Both the position numbers and the translations under genes were made by a program. Source: JAFGAS01 sp963809875 (lineage in GTDB: Bacteria > Desulfobacterota > Zymogenia > Zymogenales > Zymogenaceae). Taken from it: 64,000 nt of DNA. The notes under the pieces are model-generated. The model made no database searches. It was not told where the DNA came from and saw nothing but the letters and a program-made list of their open reading frames with translations. Where the stretch lies: the NCBI GenBank assembly GCA_963809875.1, contig CAWELC010000010.1:62001-126000 (forward strand), read 5' to 3'. This document shows positions 55,817 through 64,000 of this stretch, one piece after another (position 1 is the first letter of the stretch; each line of letters begins with the position of its first letter).

Positions 55817-55847
55817 GATAGTCTGACGATTATTCGGTGTACGAAAC

Positions 55848-56746
55848 ATGACCAGCAGACGTCCAGACGACAATCGTGATCATGGCGGCGGGAATGGGTA
55901 CCCGATACGGCGGGCTCAAGCAACTTGATCCCGTGGGACCGAACGGGGAGCTCCTGATTCATTATACTCTGTATGACGCAGCCCGCGCGGGATTCTCGCG
56001 GGTGGTGTTCGTCATCAGAAAGGACTTCGAGTCGGAGTTCATCGATCGAATCGGCCGCCACATGCCCGCCGGACTCACCCCTGCGTACGCCCATCAGGAC
56101 CTGACCGACCTGCCGGACGGTCGAAAAAAGCCCTGGGGGACGGGACACGCGGTTCTGGCCACGAGGGAGTTTATCGACGTTCCCTTCGGCGTCGTGAACG
56201 CCGACGACTACTACGGCAGGAGCGCTATTGCGTCGCTCCATTCGTTTCTGGATCTCCGACGACTACGACGATAAGACCTTTGCCATGATCGGATATCGCC
56301 TCAAAAACACGGTCAGTCCACACGGGGCGGTGACCAGGGGCGTCTGCGCGGTTCGGGACGGGTGGCTCATCGATATCGCGGAGACCAGCGGCATCGAGAT
56401 CAAGGACGGTACGCATCGGAATGCATCGGGATGACGATTTCGCTGAGTCTCGACCCCGAATCGTTTATCTCCATGAACATCTGGGGCTTCTCGCCGAGCC
56501 TCTTCGGGCATCTGGAAGCCCTCTATCGGTCATTTCGGGATAGCGTTAGAGACGATCCGAAGGCCGAATTTCTGATTCCGGAGGTCGTCAAGACCCTTAT
56601 CGACCGAAGGAACGATCCGAGTGAAGGTCATCGATACGACAGACCGGTGGTTCGGGATGACCCATCCGGAAGACCGGCGAACGGTGACGGACGAGATATC
56701 CCGTATGATAGAGGCGGGGGTATATCCTCGCGTGCTTATCGGATGA
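55848..56746 (+). pseudogene. Sugar-phosphate nucleotidyltransferase, multiple frameshifts
   Basis: An NTP-transferase of the kind that makes NDP-sugars from sugar-1-phosphates. Pieces in order: VIMAAGMGTRYGGLKQLDPV (nucleotide-binding start), PWGTGHAVLATREF, FGVVNADDYYG, then in another frame FAMIGYRLKNTVSPHGAVTRGV, then SFISMNIWGFSPSLFGH and AEFLIPEVV, then VIDTTDRWFGMTHPEDRR to TGA 56744-56746. Breaks fall near 56250, 56410 and 56615, and probably one near 55858 before the first block, since only ATG 55848 provides a normal start. The pieces are well conserved, so errors are likely. The stop overlaps the ATG of the NahK-like kinase, pointing to a two-step salvage of a hexosamine or similar sugar. 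Confidence 0.82.
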
Positions 56747-57877
56747 ACGGACAGAAAAGAGGACTTAGCCCCATTCTCGATCTGTTTGATCTGGAAGGCG
56801 AGGTCGTGGAGGTTATACCGCATCGGGCCGGACACATCAACGACACCTTTATCGTCCGGAGTCGGACGAAACAGGGAACAAGACGCTACACGCTCCAACG
56901 CATCAACGCCTCGGTATTCCCCCGTCCGGATCTCATCATGCACAACATCAGGATCGTCTCCCGAGGAGATTCGCAAAAAAAACGAGGAAGCCGGAGAGGA
57001 CCCGGATCGGCGGGGCCTTACTCTGGCGCACACGAAGGACGGGGAATCGTTCCACAGAGACAGCGACGGTGGTTTTTGGAGGTGCTATCGCTACGTTGAG
57101 GGGATCACCTATAATCAAATATCGTGCGAGGGAGCTGGTATTCAGATAGCCGCGGAGGCCTCGGGAGCCTTTCGGCGCTTTCAGGAGGATCTTAACGGGC
57201 TGGATATGCGAAATCTTCATGTAACCATTGAAGATTTTCACAACACTCCCGTTCGTTTTCGTCGGCTTGAAGAGGCGATTGCCGGTGATCCCCACGGAAG
57301 GGCGCGTGAGGCGGCCCGGGAGGTCGGGTTGGCGCGTGCATACGAGTCCTTATGCGGTGTGATCAGCGGAGCCCTCGATAGGGGCGAGCTCCCCCTCAGG
57401 GTTACCCATAACGACACGAAGATAAACAACGTCATATTTGACGATGATCGGAGCGGGGAGCCGAGGGCCCTGTGCGTAATTGACCTGGATACGGTAATGC
57501 CGGGTTCATCCCTGTATGACTTTGGTGATCTCGTGAGAAGCTGCGTCTGCAATCGTCCGGAGGACGAGACGGATCTCGATGCGGTCGGTATCAACCTCGA
57601 TCTTTTCAGGGCGCTCGTGAGGGGTTTCTGCGGGCAGCGAGAGGCTGCAACGGCGCCCCTTACCGAGAAGGAACGCGAGCTGCTGGTGGCCGCCTCGATG
57701 GTAATTACCCTGGAGACCGGGCTGAGGTTCTTGACGGACCATCTGCTGGGGGATATCTACTTCAAGATCGGCAGACCGCGGCAGAATCTCGACCGGGCGC
57801 GGGCCCAGTTCCGGCTGCTGGAGAACATGGTCCGGGAGCGAGATATGATGGAGCAAATCGTTATGGAGAGCGCATGA
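56743..57877 (+). CDS. NahK-like phosphotransferase (sugar 1-kinase), frameshifted
   Basis: A kinase of the aminoglycoside-phosphotransferase fold most like N-acetylhexosamine 1-kinases. The start ATG overlaps the previous stop. Blocks: HRAGHINDTFIVRSRTKQG, RRYTLQRINASVFPRPDLIM, WRCYRYVEGITYN, the catalytic LRVTHNDTKINNVIFDD, metal-binding CVIDLDTVMPGSSLYDFGD and FLTDHLLGDIYFKIGRP. A +1 frame change occurs near 56960-56982, at a CCC or at the following A8 run. Joined length is about 378 residues. With the preceding nucleotidyltransferase it would convert a free hexosamine to NDP-sugar. The stop overlaps the next ATG (57874). Confidence 0.87.
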
Positions 57878-58647
57878 TGTCAACTCTGAGGATCCGTTTA
57901 TTCGGGCACGCATCCGGAGGGGGTGCCGTGTTATGCGGTTATCGGAGGAGCCCGGCCGCAGCCGCGGTGTTCTCAGCCCTCCTGCTCTTGACAGCCCTGA
58001 TTGCACCGGCAAACGCCCTGGAGGCGCGATGGGTCGACGTGGAAGGGGCCTCGCGTTTCCGCGACATGGGGGGATGGCCGGCCGGCGGTTCAACGGTGAA
58101 GACCGGCCTGCTGTTTCGATCGGGCGACCTCTCGAAGATCAGTGCCGGGGGCGTCAACGACCTCATGAAGCTGGGCATTGTGACCGTCGTCGACCTGAGG
58201 AATGATCCGCAGGGCTCATCACGGATCGAGGAGCTCTCCGGCGGAACCATCACCGTGGTGAAGCTTCCGATGGTAGCCGATCCGCTCAGAGATAGGAACG
58301 ACTACTACAAGAGGATGATCGTCAACAGCCGGCAGAGTCTCATCGGGTTGCTGGCGCTCTTGTCCGATCCGGAGAAATTGCCGATGGTGATGTTCGATGA
58401 GGACGGCATCAATGAGGTCGACGTCGCCGCCGAATTCGTTCTCCTTACCGCCGGCGTATCGGGACCCGATGTCATCTCGGACTACCTGCTTGCGAATGAG
58501 CGGGGAGGGGCGCTGAAGCCCCAATGGGGCGAGATAATCGTGCGCTATTTCGACGAATACGGCGGAATGGACTACTATGTTACCAGGATTCTCGGTCTTT
58601 CTCCGGACCAGTTAGATCGAATACGGGAAAACCTCATAACCCATTAG
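57874..58647 (+). CDS. Exported phosphatase-fold protein lacking catalytic residues
   Basis: A 257-residue protein with an N-terminal export signal (AAAAVFSALLLLTALIAPANA, cleavage near residue 48) and a tyrosine-phosphatase-like domain of the bacterial PF13350 type: SRFRDMGGWPA, VKTGLLFRSGDLSKIS, IVTVVDLRNDPQGS, and the C-terminal three-helix region. In active members the P-loop reads HCxxGKDRTG; here the aligned stretch is FDEDGINEVD, so Cys, Lys, Asp and Arg are all replaced. It is probably a pseudophosphatase with a binding or scaffolding role in the periplasm. The reading frame is uninterrupted. It overlaps the NahK-like gene as ATGA and precedes the CoA-transferase by 9 bases. Confidence 0.8.
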   Translation: MMSTLRIRLFGHASGGGAVLCGYRRSPAAAAVFSALLLLTALIAPANALEARWVDVEGASRFRDMGGWPAGGSTVKTGLLFRSGDLSKISAGGVNDLMKLGIVTVVDLRNDPQGSSRIEELSGGTITVVKLPMVADPLRDRNDYYKRMIVNSRQSLIGLLALLSDPEKLPMVMFDEDGINEVDVAAEFVLLTAGVSGPDVISDYLLANERGGALKPQWGEIIVRYFDEYGGMDYYVTRILGLSPDQLDRIRENLITH

Positions 58648-58656
58648 GAGGAAGAG

Positions 58657-59838
58657 ATGGCAGGGCCGCTTTCAGGCGTTCGTATCGTTGATCTTACCAG
58701 GCTCTACCCCGGCCCTTTCGGGACCCAGTTGTTGGGCGACCTCGGCGCCGAGGTCATCAAGGTGGAGGATAAGAATTCCCCGGATTATATCCGTTTCTTT
58801 CCACCGACCTTCAAAAAGGAAGGAGCAGGCTATATCGCCGTCAACCGAAACAAGAAGAGCTTCGTCCTGGACCTGCGTTCCGAAAAGGGAAAAGAGCTCT
58901 TCTTTCGGCTGGTGGAAAAAGCCGATGTCGTGGTCGAGCAGTTTCGTCCGGGTGTCATAGATAAGATGGGGCTCGGATACGATCGCGCAAAAGCGGTCAA
59001 CCCGGCCATCATCTACTGTTCGATTACCGGCTTCGGGCAGACCGGGCCGTACGCGAACATCCCGGGTCACGACCTCAACTACATGGGACTCGCCGGCATC
59101 AGCGATATCATCGGCCCGAAAAGCGGTCACCCGGTCGTCCCCGGTATTCAGGTGGCCGACGTGGCGGGGGGAGGATTGATGTCGGTCATCGGCATCCTCT
59201 CGGCCATCATCGCCCGCCGGGCCACCGGCAAGGGCCAGCACGTGGACGTCTCGATGTTCGACGGTATTCTCCCGTTTATGGGGATGATCTTTTCGAATTA
59301 TAAGGCAGGCGGAGGGCTTCCCGAGCGGGGCAATACCTTCCTTTCCGGCTCCCTCGTCTGTTACGATATCTACCGAACGAAGGACGATCGATATATGACG
59401 ATGGGCGCACTCGAGTTCAAGTTCTGGAAGCGATTCTGCGAGCTGGTCGAAAGGCCCGAGTGGACCGATAAGCAGTTTGTCGAGGGAAAGGAGAACAAGG
59501 AGCTGCGCGCCGAGCTCTCGGAGCTCTTCCTGACCAGGACCCGGGACGAATGGGTGGATCTTTTCCGGGGTGAGGAGTCGATGTGCGAGGCGGTGCTCTC
59601 GATTGACGAAGTCGAGAACGACCCCCACGCGATCGCCCGGAAGATGATCATCGAGATGGATCATCCGACGGAGGGCACCATCAAGGGAATCGGGGTGCCG
59701 ATCAAGTTTTCGGAGACCGAGGCAACCGATATCGCCCCGCCCCCGATCCTGGGTCAGCATAACGAGGAGGTCCTTTCGCTCATCGGGCTGTCACCGGCTG
59801 AAATCGAAAAGCTGCGCGCCGACGGTATTATCCCCTAG
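58657..59838 (+). CDS. CaiB/BaiF (class III) CoA-transferase
   Basis: A 393-residue family III CoA-transferase or racemase. It begins MAGPLSGVRIVDLTRLYPGPFG, includes IKVEDKNSPDYIRF and PGHDLNYMGLAGISDIIG, and has the active aspartate in PGIQVADVAGGGLMSVIG near residue 170. The sequence resembles alpha-methylacyl-CoA racemases as much as CoA-transferases; which reaction occurs cannot be decided. GGAGGAAGAG precedes the ATG. It follows the phosphatase-fold gene by 9 bases, and the small minus-strand gene converges on it. Confidence 0.9.
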   Translation: MAGPLSGVRIVDLTRLYPGPFGTQLLGDLGAEVIKVEDKNSPDYIRFFPPTFKKEGAGYIAVNRNKKSFVLDLRSEKGKELFFRLVEKADVVVEQFRPGVIDKMGLGYDRAKAVNPAIIYCSITGFGQTGPYANIPGHDLNYMGLAGISDIIGPKSGHPVVPGIQVADVAGGGLMSVIGILSAIIARRATGKGQHVDVSMFDGILPFMGMIFSNYKAGGGLPERGNTFLSGSLVCYDIYRTKDDRYMTMGALEFKFWKRFCELVERPEWTDKQFVEGKENKELRAELSELFLTRTRDEWVDLFRGEESMCEAVLSIDEVENDPHAIARKMIIEMDHPTEGTIKGIGVPIKFSETEATDIAPPPILGQHNEEVLSLIGLSPAEIEKLRADGIIP

Positions 59839-59877
59839 AGCGAAAGCACGATAGTGATCCCCGTGTATGAACGTTGG

Positions 59878-60174
59878 TCAGGGTGTCTTTTTGAAACGGT
59901 CGTTTGAGACCTTCTGGAGGGATTTCTCGTTCTTCTTCGCGAACTCCTTGAGGGCGTTGCCGAGATATCTTTCGGGGGTCGGCATCGGCCCCTTTTTCCA
60001 CTCACGAAAGGCGGAGCTCTTTTCCTCGACCTCGAAGCGCTCTTCCAGGCGCTTCCAATCGCCTTCGTATTTCTTCCGAAATGCGGCCACAAAATCGGGG
60101 ACGGCAAACTCCCCTTTCAAGCCGGACAGGACGGACGAGATCTTCTCGTCAATCTGGTCAACGATCTTCTTCAT
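59878..60174 (-). CDS. Small helical hypothetical protein
   Basis: A 98-residue, lysine- and glutamate-rich protein with no membrane segment or motif. It reads VDQIDEKISSVLSGLKGEF, then DWKRLEERFEVEEKSSAFREWK, with a low-complexity basic end, suggesting helices and possibly nucleic-acid or protein contacts. A GGAGGT site precedes the ATG, and a good promoter (TTGTAA, 16 bases, TATAAT) lies just upstream. No family was recognised. It is convergent with the CoA-transferase gene and divergent from the inositol-phosphatase gene. Confidence 0.7.
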   Translation of the reverse strand: MKKIVDQIDEKISSVLSGLKGEFAVPDFVAAFRKKYEGDWKRLEERFEVEEKSSAFREWKKGPMPTPERYLGNALKEFAKKNEKSLQKVSNDRFKKTP

Positions 60175-60193
60175 GGGCTACCTCCTGACCCGT

Positions 60194-60221
60194 ATTATAC
60201 CGTACGCGCGGTCATTTACAA
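60194..60221 (-). promoter_or_regulatory. Promoter of the small helical gene
   Basis: Minus-strand TTGTAA (60216-60221), 16 bases, TATAAT (60194-60199), 20 bases before the start of the 59878-60174 gene. The -10 is perfect. Confidence 0.65.
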
Positions 60222-60292
60222 GAAAAAGAATGATCCTTTGCCTCACGGCTATAGTATGATACGATGATCAAGGTTTTACGCGGAGCGCGCTC

Positions 60293-61099
60293 GTGACCGG
60301 TACCGATGACATTCTCAAGACGGCCGTCGACGCCGCCAGAAAGGCGGGTGCCCTCCTGGTCTCCCGGATGGCTGAAGGGAGACCGCGGGGGATCACGGAG
60401 AAGGGGGCCCTCGACTACGTAACTCAGGCCGATCGGGATTCTGAGGAAACGATACGGCAGATAGTCCTTTCCCGGCACCCGGATCATTCGTTCCTTGCCG
60501 AGGAAGGGGGGCTCCTATCCGGAAGCACGGACGCCCTCTGGGTGGTCGACCCGCTGGACGGTACCATCAACTACATGTCGTCCCTGCCGATTTTTTCGGT
60601 ATCGGTGGGATTCATGATAAGCGGCGTGGTGGAAGTCGGGGTGGTCCTGGACCCGACCAGGAATGAGCTATTCTCGGCGGTCAGGGGGAGCGGGGCGTTC
60701 CTCAATGGACGGCCGATACGGGTCAACGACGTATCGGATCTTTCCCGGTCGATCGTGATAACCGGGTTCCCCCATCAGGTTCGTTCTCAAATCGAGCCAT
60801 ACCTGGCGGGATTCAGGGAGATCTTCGAGATCAGCGCAGGGATACGGCGGTTGGGCTCGGCGGCGCTCGACATCTGCTACACGGCGGCGGGAAGGGCGGA
60901 CGGCTTCTGGGAGCCCAAACTGTCGCCTTGGGACGTTGCCGCGGGAAGCCTCATCGCGACGGAGGCCGGGGCTGTGGTGACTGATTTTGAGGGGACCGGC
61001 GACTATATAAAAGGTGGCAGCATGCTCTGTGCCCCTCCGCGGATATACCCTATTCTCCTGGATATCATCCGCAGGACGTTTCAATTCGAGGAGCCATAG
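60293..61099 (+). CDS. Inositol monophosphatase family protein
   Basis: A 268-residue metal-dependent sugar/inositol phosphatase starting at GTG 60293. The metal sites are FLAEEGG (about residue 67), WVVDPLDGTINY (about 83-94) and LSPWDVAAGSLIATEAGA (about 207-224), all complete. Members act on inositol-phosphate, fructose-1,6-bisphosphate, histidinol-phosphate or PAP; the substrate is not decided here. The cytochrome c gene follows after 2 bases. The start is a GTG preceded by a weak AGCG site; no nearer ATG is available. Confidence 0.92.
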   Translation: MTGTDDILKTAVDAARKAGALLVSRMAEGRPRGITEKGALDYVTQADRDSEETIRQIVLSRHPDHSFLAEEGGLLSGSTDALWVVDPLDGTINYMSSLPIFSVSVGFMISGVVEVGVVLDPTRNELFSAVRGSGAFLNGRPIRVNDVSDLSRSIVITGFPHQVRSQIEPYLAGFREIFEISAGIRRLGSAALDICYTAAGRADGFWEPKLSPWDVAAGSLIATEAGAVVTDFEGTGDYIKGGSMLCAPPRIYPILLDIIRRTFQFEEP

Positions 61100-61101
61100 T
61101 C

Positions 61102-61593
61102 ATGGAATCACGCAGGCTTGTGATCTATCTCGCAGCGCTGCTTGTCATACTGGTGGGAATGCTGGTCTATATCTTTATCCAGACCCGGCATATAGACGAG
61201 GCGGCAAAAGGCAACGTCACCGAAAGCCCGGAAAAGAAACCAGATCTGGCCGACGGCGGGTCGATCTACGAAAAGGGGATTGACCTCGAGGGGAGGATGA
61301 TCCCGATATCGGGCGGTCCGGACTGGCTCCTGAAAAAGGGTGGCGGGTGCGCGGCGTGTCATGGAGAAGGCGGCCGGGGCGGCAAGCCCCTGGAAGGGCT
61401 CACCATTGTTCCGCCGAATATCAGGAAAGCGGTCAATAGGGGGATCGGCGGGATGTCGGTGGATGAGTTCACGGCCCTTCTCAAATGGGGGGAGCTTCCG
61501 AACGGAAAGGAGCTCTCTCCTCAGATGCCTCGTTTTGACGTGCCGGATAACGAAGCTATCGATCTCCTTGAGTATATCAAACAGCTCCCGTGA
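61102..61593 (+). CDS. Membrane-anchored monoheme cytochrome c
   Basis: A 163-residue protein with an N-terminal anchor (VIYLAALLVILVGMLVYIFI, about residues 7-26), a charged linker, and one heme-binding CAACHGEGG near residue 93, with a possible methionine ligand in SPQMPRFDVPDNEAIDLLEYI at the end, a common C-terminal class I cytochrome pattern. It faces the periplasm and may shuttle electrons to or from a membrane complex. The gene lies 2 bases after the inositol-phosphatase gene. No oxidase or reductase gene is near, so its partner is unknown. Confidence 0.87.
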   Translation: MESRRLVIYLAALLVILVGMLVYIFIQTRHIDEAAKGNVTESPEKKPDLADGGSIYEKGIDLEGRMIPISGGPDWLLKKGGGCAACHGEGGRGGKPLEGLTIVPPNIRKAVNRGIGGMSVDEFTALLKWGELPNGKELSPQMPRFDVPDNEAIDLLEYIKQLP

Positions 61594-61718
61594 GGCGGGG
61601 GCGGCAGAGCTATCGGCGGTGGCGCGGGTAGCGGGGCGTCCAAGGGGCGCGCAGGGGTGCGGAGGGCAGGGGCGGTTTGTTTCACCGGCGCCGAGGAAGC
61701 AAGTCATAAAGTCGATCC

Positions 61719-62156
61719 ATGGACATCACCGAAGAGAACATATACTATCTGATCTCCCGGCTTCTGGACGATTTCGATTCCATTGAAAAGTCTTACACCA
61801 AGAAGCTTTTGGAGGACGGGTACAGCGTAACGGCCCCGCAGCTCGAGATACTTCGGGCGGTCGGCGAGAACCCGCAGATATCCCTCGGGGAGCTGGCTAC
61901 GCTCACGCGGCTCCACATAACCACGATCGAGGGGTATGCGAATCGGCTGGAGAAAAAGGGGTTTCTGGTAAAGCAAAAGGACACGGCCGATTTCCGCAGG
62001 GTCATCGTCTACCTGACCAACGAAGGTGAGCAGATCATGAAGGCGGTTCCCCTCGGCTACCGCACCAAGCTCTTCGAAGAATTGAAGAGGCTGCCGATCC
62101 TGGAGAAGGAGCAAATATACCTCGCCCTGAAGAAGGTCGTCTTTATGATGCGTTGA
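61719..62156 (+). CDS. MarR family transcriptional regulator
   Basis: A 145-residue winged-helix regulator. The DNA-binding region is VTAPQLEILRAVGENPQISLGELATLTRLHITTIEGYANRL, and the wing KKGFLVKQKDTADFRRVIVYLTNEG includes the conserved D-x-R-R. MarR dimers usually bind small ligands and repress neighbouring genes; its targets are not evident. No clear palindromic operator was found in the 125 bases upstream. The gene is bounded downstream by a strong bidirectional terminator. Confidence 0.92.
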   Translation: MDITEENIYYLISRLLDDFDSIEKSYTKKLLEDGYSVTAPQLEILRAVGENPQISLGELATLTRLHITTIEGYANRLEKKGFLVKQKDTADFRRVIVYLTNEGEQIMKAVPLGYRTKLFEELKRLPILEKEQIYLALKKVVFMMR

Positions 62157-62181
62157 CCAAGCCCATCTGAAACGGCAAAAG

Positions 62182-62209
62182 AAAGGCCGGGCGGAATCGC
62201 CCGGCCTTT
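62182..62209. terminator. Bidirectional terminator between MarR and the VWA gene
   Basis: A perfect 12-bp stem, AAAGGCCGGGCG (62182-62193) and CGCCCGGCCTTT (62198-62209), with a GAAT loop. A/T ends on both sides let it act for both converging genes. Confidence 0.88.
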
Positions 62210-62226
62210 ATCGTCAGAGATCGATC

Positions 62227-64000
62227 TTACCTGACCCGATACCACGCCCCATTATAGGCAAAGACCACGCTTTCCCCGAGGGCCAGGAACTTGCCGGCGT
62301 CCGGATTCTCCGACACAAATTTCCAGTAGGCGTCGGAGTTAAAGGAGAGATCGACGGTCCTGGTTCCTTCCGGGTAGTCAGCATCGAACCAGGTCTTGTC
62401 GCGGAGAAAGAAAGTCCGGTCTCCCACCTGTTTGATGCTCATGAGCTTCGGTGTGTCAACTACGGATTTTTCCTTCATGTCACGCACCGCCTCGGACGAC
62501 TTCATGGCGAAACCTCCCCGCTCCTCCTTGAGCATCCCGGTTCCGGCCATCATATCGACGTCCGCCCGATCGGCGGGAGAGGGGGGCTGAAATCCCTGGG
62601 CCTCGTCTTCGAGCACCAGGAAGCTCGTGTAGGGCGTCACGATCCCGAAGGTCGTCGCCAGATCCTTGACCTCATTTACGAGCTCCTTGTTTTCACCGTT
62701 GAGCCTGATCTCGTCCAGCAGATAGGCGACCTTGCGGGTGGCCCAGATGCGGGGGAGAAAATCACTCTTCGTGTCGCGTGCGGCAAATGTAACCGGATAC
62801 TCGAAGGTAGATTCCCGTCCGCCGGTGGTCCCGGAGAGCGTAATAGTGGAGGGACCGGAGCTCTCGTACGTTCCCACGACGGTAATCTGAGACCCGGCAA
62901 AGAGGTCGGGGAGCGTTATCGGGTAGTAATCTTTGAGCTTGACCCGGCTCGACTTCAACACAAGGTTGGTCATGGCGGGATCGTTGATCTTGGTGAAGAA
63001 ATTTGAGACGACCGATTCCATATTTTCCTTCGGGGTGACGTATTCGGATATCCCGTGGTTTGTTGACGAGATCTTGTCCAACAGGTGCGTATTGATCTCT
63101 TCGCCGACGCCAAACACGAAGATCCGCGTATTTGACCGGTTAGCGTTGCCGACGTTTTTCACGATGGACGCGACGTCGGTCGTGCCGACCGTCGGCTCAC
63201 CGTCGGTGATGAAGACGATGATGGAAGGCCGCTTCTTGTCGGCGGCTCCGCGGAGGGCCTCGACCAGCGAGTCATTGATGTTTGTGCCCCCCCGGGCGAC
63301 CATCCCGTCGATGAATGCAAAGGCGTCGTCCCGATTTTTTCGGTCGGGTGAGACCGGGCCGTCCCTGAATTGTTCAGTGTCGGTGGAAAAGCGGACTATA
63401 TTGAACCGGTCGCGGACGTTGAGGGCCCCGATGCAGTACTTAAGGGCTTTCTGGGCCTGCGCGAGCTTGTCTCCCTTCATGCTGCCGGAGGTGTCCAGCA
63501 CAAAGGTCACGTCCTTGGGGACGATGTCGGAGGGACTAAGATCCCGGCTGGGCGAAATGAGGAGCATGAAGTAACCGGGCCCGCTTCGCTCCTTATACGT
63601 GATCAGCGAAAGGCCGACGTCTTTATCCGAAAGTGAGTAGTAGAGGACAAAGTCCCTGTCGGGAAGCACCTTCCTGTCCTCATAGGAGAGCCTGACTTCT
63701 TTATCCCCTTTTCTCGCGATGTCGATCTCGTGGGATGGAGAATAGACGGTGGTGACGGGTGTCGACGACTTGATCGAGACGTCGATCGACACCTGGTCCA
63801 GGGGCGCGGACGAGAATTTCTCCGTGTTGAGCGGATAGACGTATTTGACGGTCCCGAAGTCGTATTTGAGCGTCTCGGTATAGGTGATCTCGATCCGTTT
63901 CTCGCCGTGGGCAGGTATCGGATAGACCCGCAGCTTAAAGGTGTTCCGGTTTACGTATTCGAGGAGCGCCGGATCCTTGAGACGCCTGACGATGTCCTCA
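62227..64000 (-). CDS. VIT and VWA domain-containing protein, partial
   Basis: The gene runs off the right edge, so its N terminus is missing. At the edge the frame reads through a VIT domain (HGEKRIEITYTETLKYDF) and into a von Willebrand A domain with the metal site DVTFVLDTSGSMKGDKL and FITDGEPTVGTTDV. After the VWA fold comes a beta-rich region and a C-terminal part (LDEIRLNGENKELVNEVKDLA ... YTSFLVLEDEAQGF) typical of inter-alpha-trypsin-inhibitor-like bacterial proteins. Such proteins are usually exported and bind other proteins. The visible part is about 590 residues. The stop precedes the bidirectional terminator. Confidence 0.9.
   Translation of the reverse strand, partial: EDIVRRLKDPALLEYVNRNTFKLRVYPIPAHGEKRIEITYTETLKYDFGTVKYVYPLNTEKFSSAPLDQVSIDVSIKSSTPVTTVYSPSHEIDIARKGDKEVRLSYEDRKVLPDRDFVLYYSLSDKDVGLSLITYKERSGPGYFMLLISPSRDLSPSDIVPKDVTFVLDTSGSMKGDKLAQAQKALKYCIGALNVRDRFNIVRFSTDTEQFRDGPVSPDRKNRDDAFAFIDGMVARGGTNINDSLVEALRGAADKKRPSIIVFITDGEPTVGTTDVASIVKNVGNANRSNTRIFVFGVGEEINTHLLDKISSTNHGISEYVTPKENMESVVSNFFTKINDPAMTNLVLKSSRVKLKDYYPITLPDLFAGSQITVVGTYESSGPSTITLSGTTGGRESTFEYPVTFAARDTKSDFLPRIWATRKVAYLLDEIRLNGENKELVNEVKDLATTFGIVTPYTSFLVLEDEAQGFQPPSPADRADVDMMAGTGMLKEERGGFAMKSSEAVRDMKEKSVVDTPKLMSIKQVGDRTFFLRDKTWFDADYPEGTRTVDLSFNSDAYWKFVSENPDAGKFLALGESVVFAYNGAWYRVR

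Overview
The window reads as chromosomal DNA of a Gram-negative (diderm) bacterium with fairly GC-rich genes. LptE, MurJ, several lipoproteins and a YdbH-type intermembrane protein support an outer membrane with LPS. A DUF6178 protein, an AmmeMemoRadiSam locus, a methylenetetrahydrofolate reductase with a zinc-cluster tail, a CaiB/BaiF CoA-transferase and a short archaeal-type AhcY fit a deltaproteobacterial (Desulfobacterota-like) lineage. That placement is inference; no rRNA or tRNA gene was seen to test it.

Layout. 0-5 kb: tail of a PTS membrane subunit, HPr and enzyme I, then metK and ahcY (SAM synthesis and SAH hydrolysis) closed by a clear terminator. 5-9 kb: a frameshifted EamA exporter, small membrane and hypothetical proteins, and DUF6178. 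9-15.5 kb: an AsmA/YdbH-like protein, a fused YnbE/YdbL-type lipoprotein, an FmdB zinc ribbon, a MEMO-AMMECR1 fusion and a Tat-signal radical SAM enzyme. 15.5-28.8 kb: membrane-fused spermidine synthase, leuS, lptE, holA, rpsT, murJ, ogt, MTHFR and comEC. 28.8-35 kb: an acyl-CoA ligase with a coiled-coil insert, then a compact, visibly AT-richer NHEJ operon (Ku, ligase, second Ku, LigD polymerase-phosphoesterase). 35-41 kb: uvrC, a FecR-domain protein, and a CrtI-like flavoprotein paired with a 2Fe-2S flavin reductase. 41-47 kb: an exported SnoaL-like protein and a molybdenum hydroxylase cluster (2Fe-2S subunit, Mo subunit, XdhC, MocA-like and MoCF proteins). 47-54.7 kb: uvrB, enoyl-CoA hydratase and cysS on the minus strand, then a GPH sugar symporter, an SH3-domain protein and a lipoprotein. 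54.9-64 kb: a TSUP permease, a sugar nucleotidyltransferase with a NahK-like kinase, a phosphatase-fold protein without its catalytic residues, a CoA-transferase, an inositol-phosphatase family protein, an anchored cytochrome c, a MarR regulator, and a VIT/VWA protein running off the end.

Many otherwise well-conserved genes are split by single-base frameshifts, most in the +1 sense and often at C-runs. This looks like homopolymer over-calling in the assembly rather than gene decay, although an unusual decoding property cannot be excluded from sequence alone. I annotate each such gene as one unit and give the approximate break. The most unusual items are the export signals on the AmmeMemoRadiSam proteins, the dual-Ku operon with split LigD domains, the catalytically dead phosphatase-fold protein, the coiled-coil insert in the acyl-CoA ligase, and the NTP-transferase/NahK pair.
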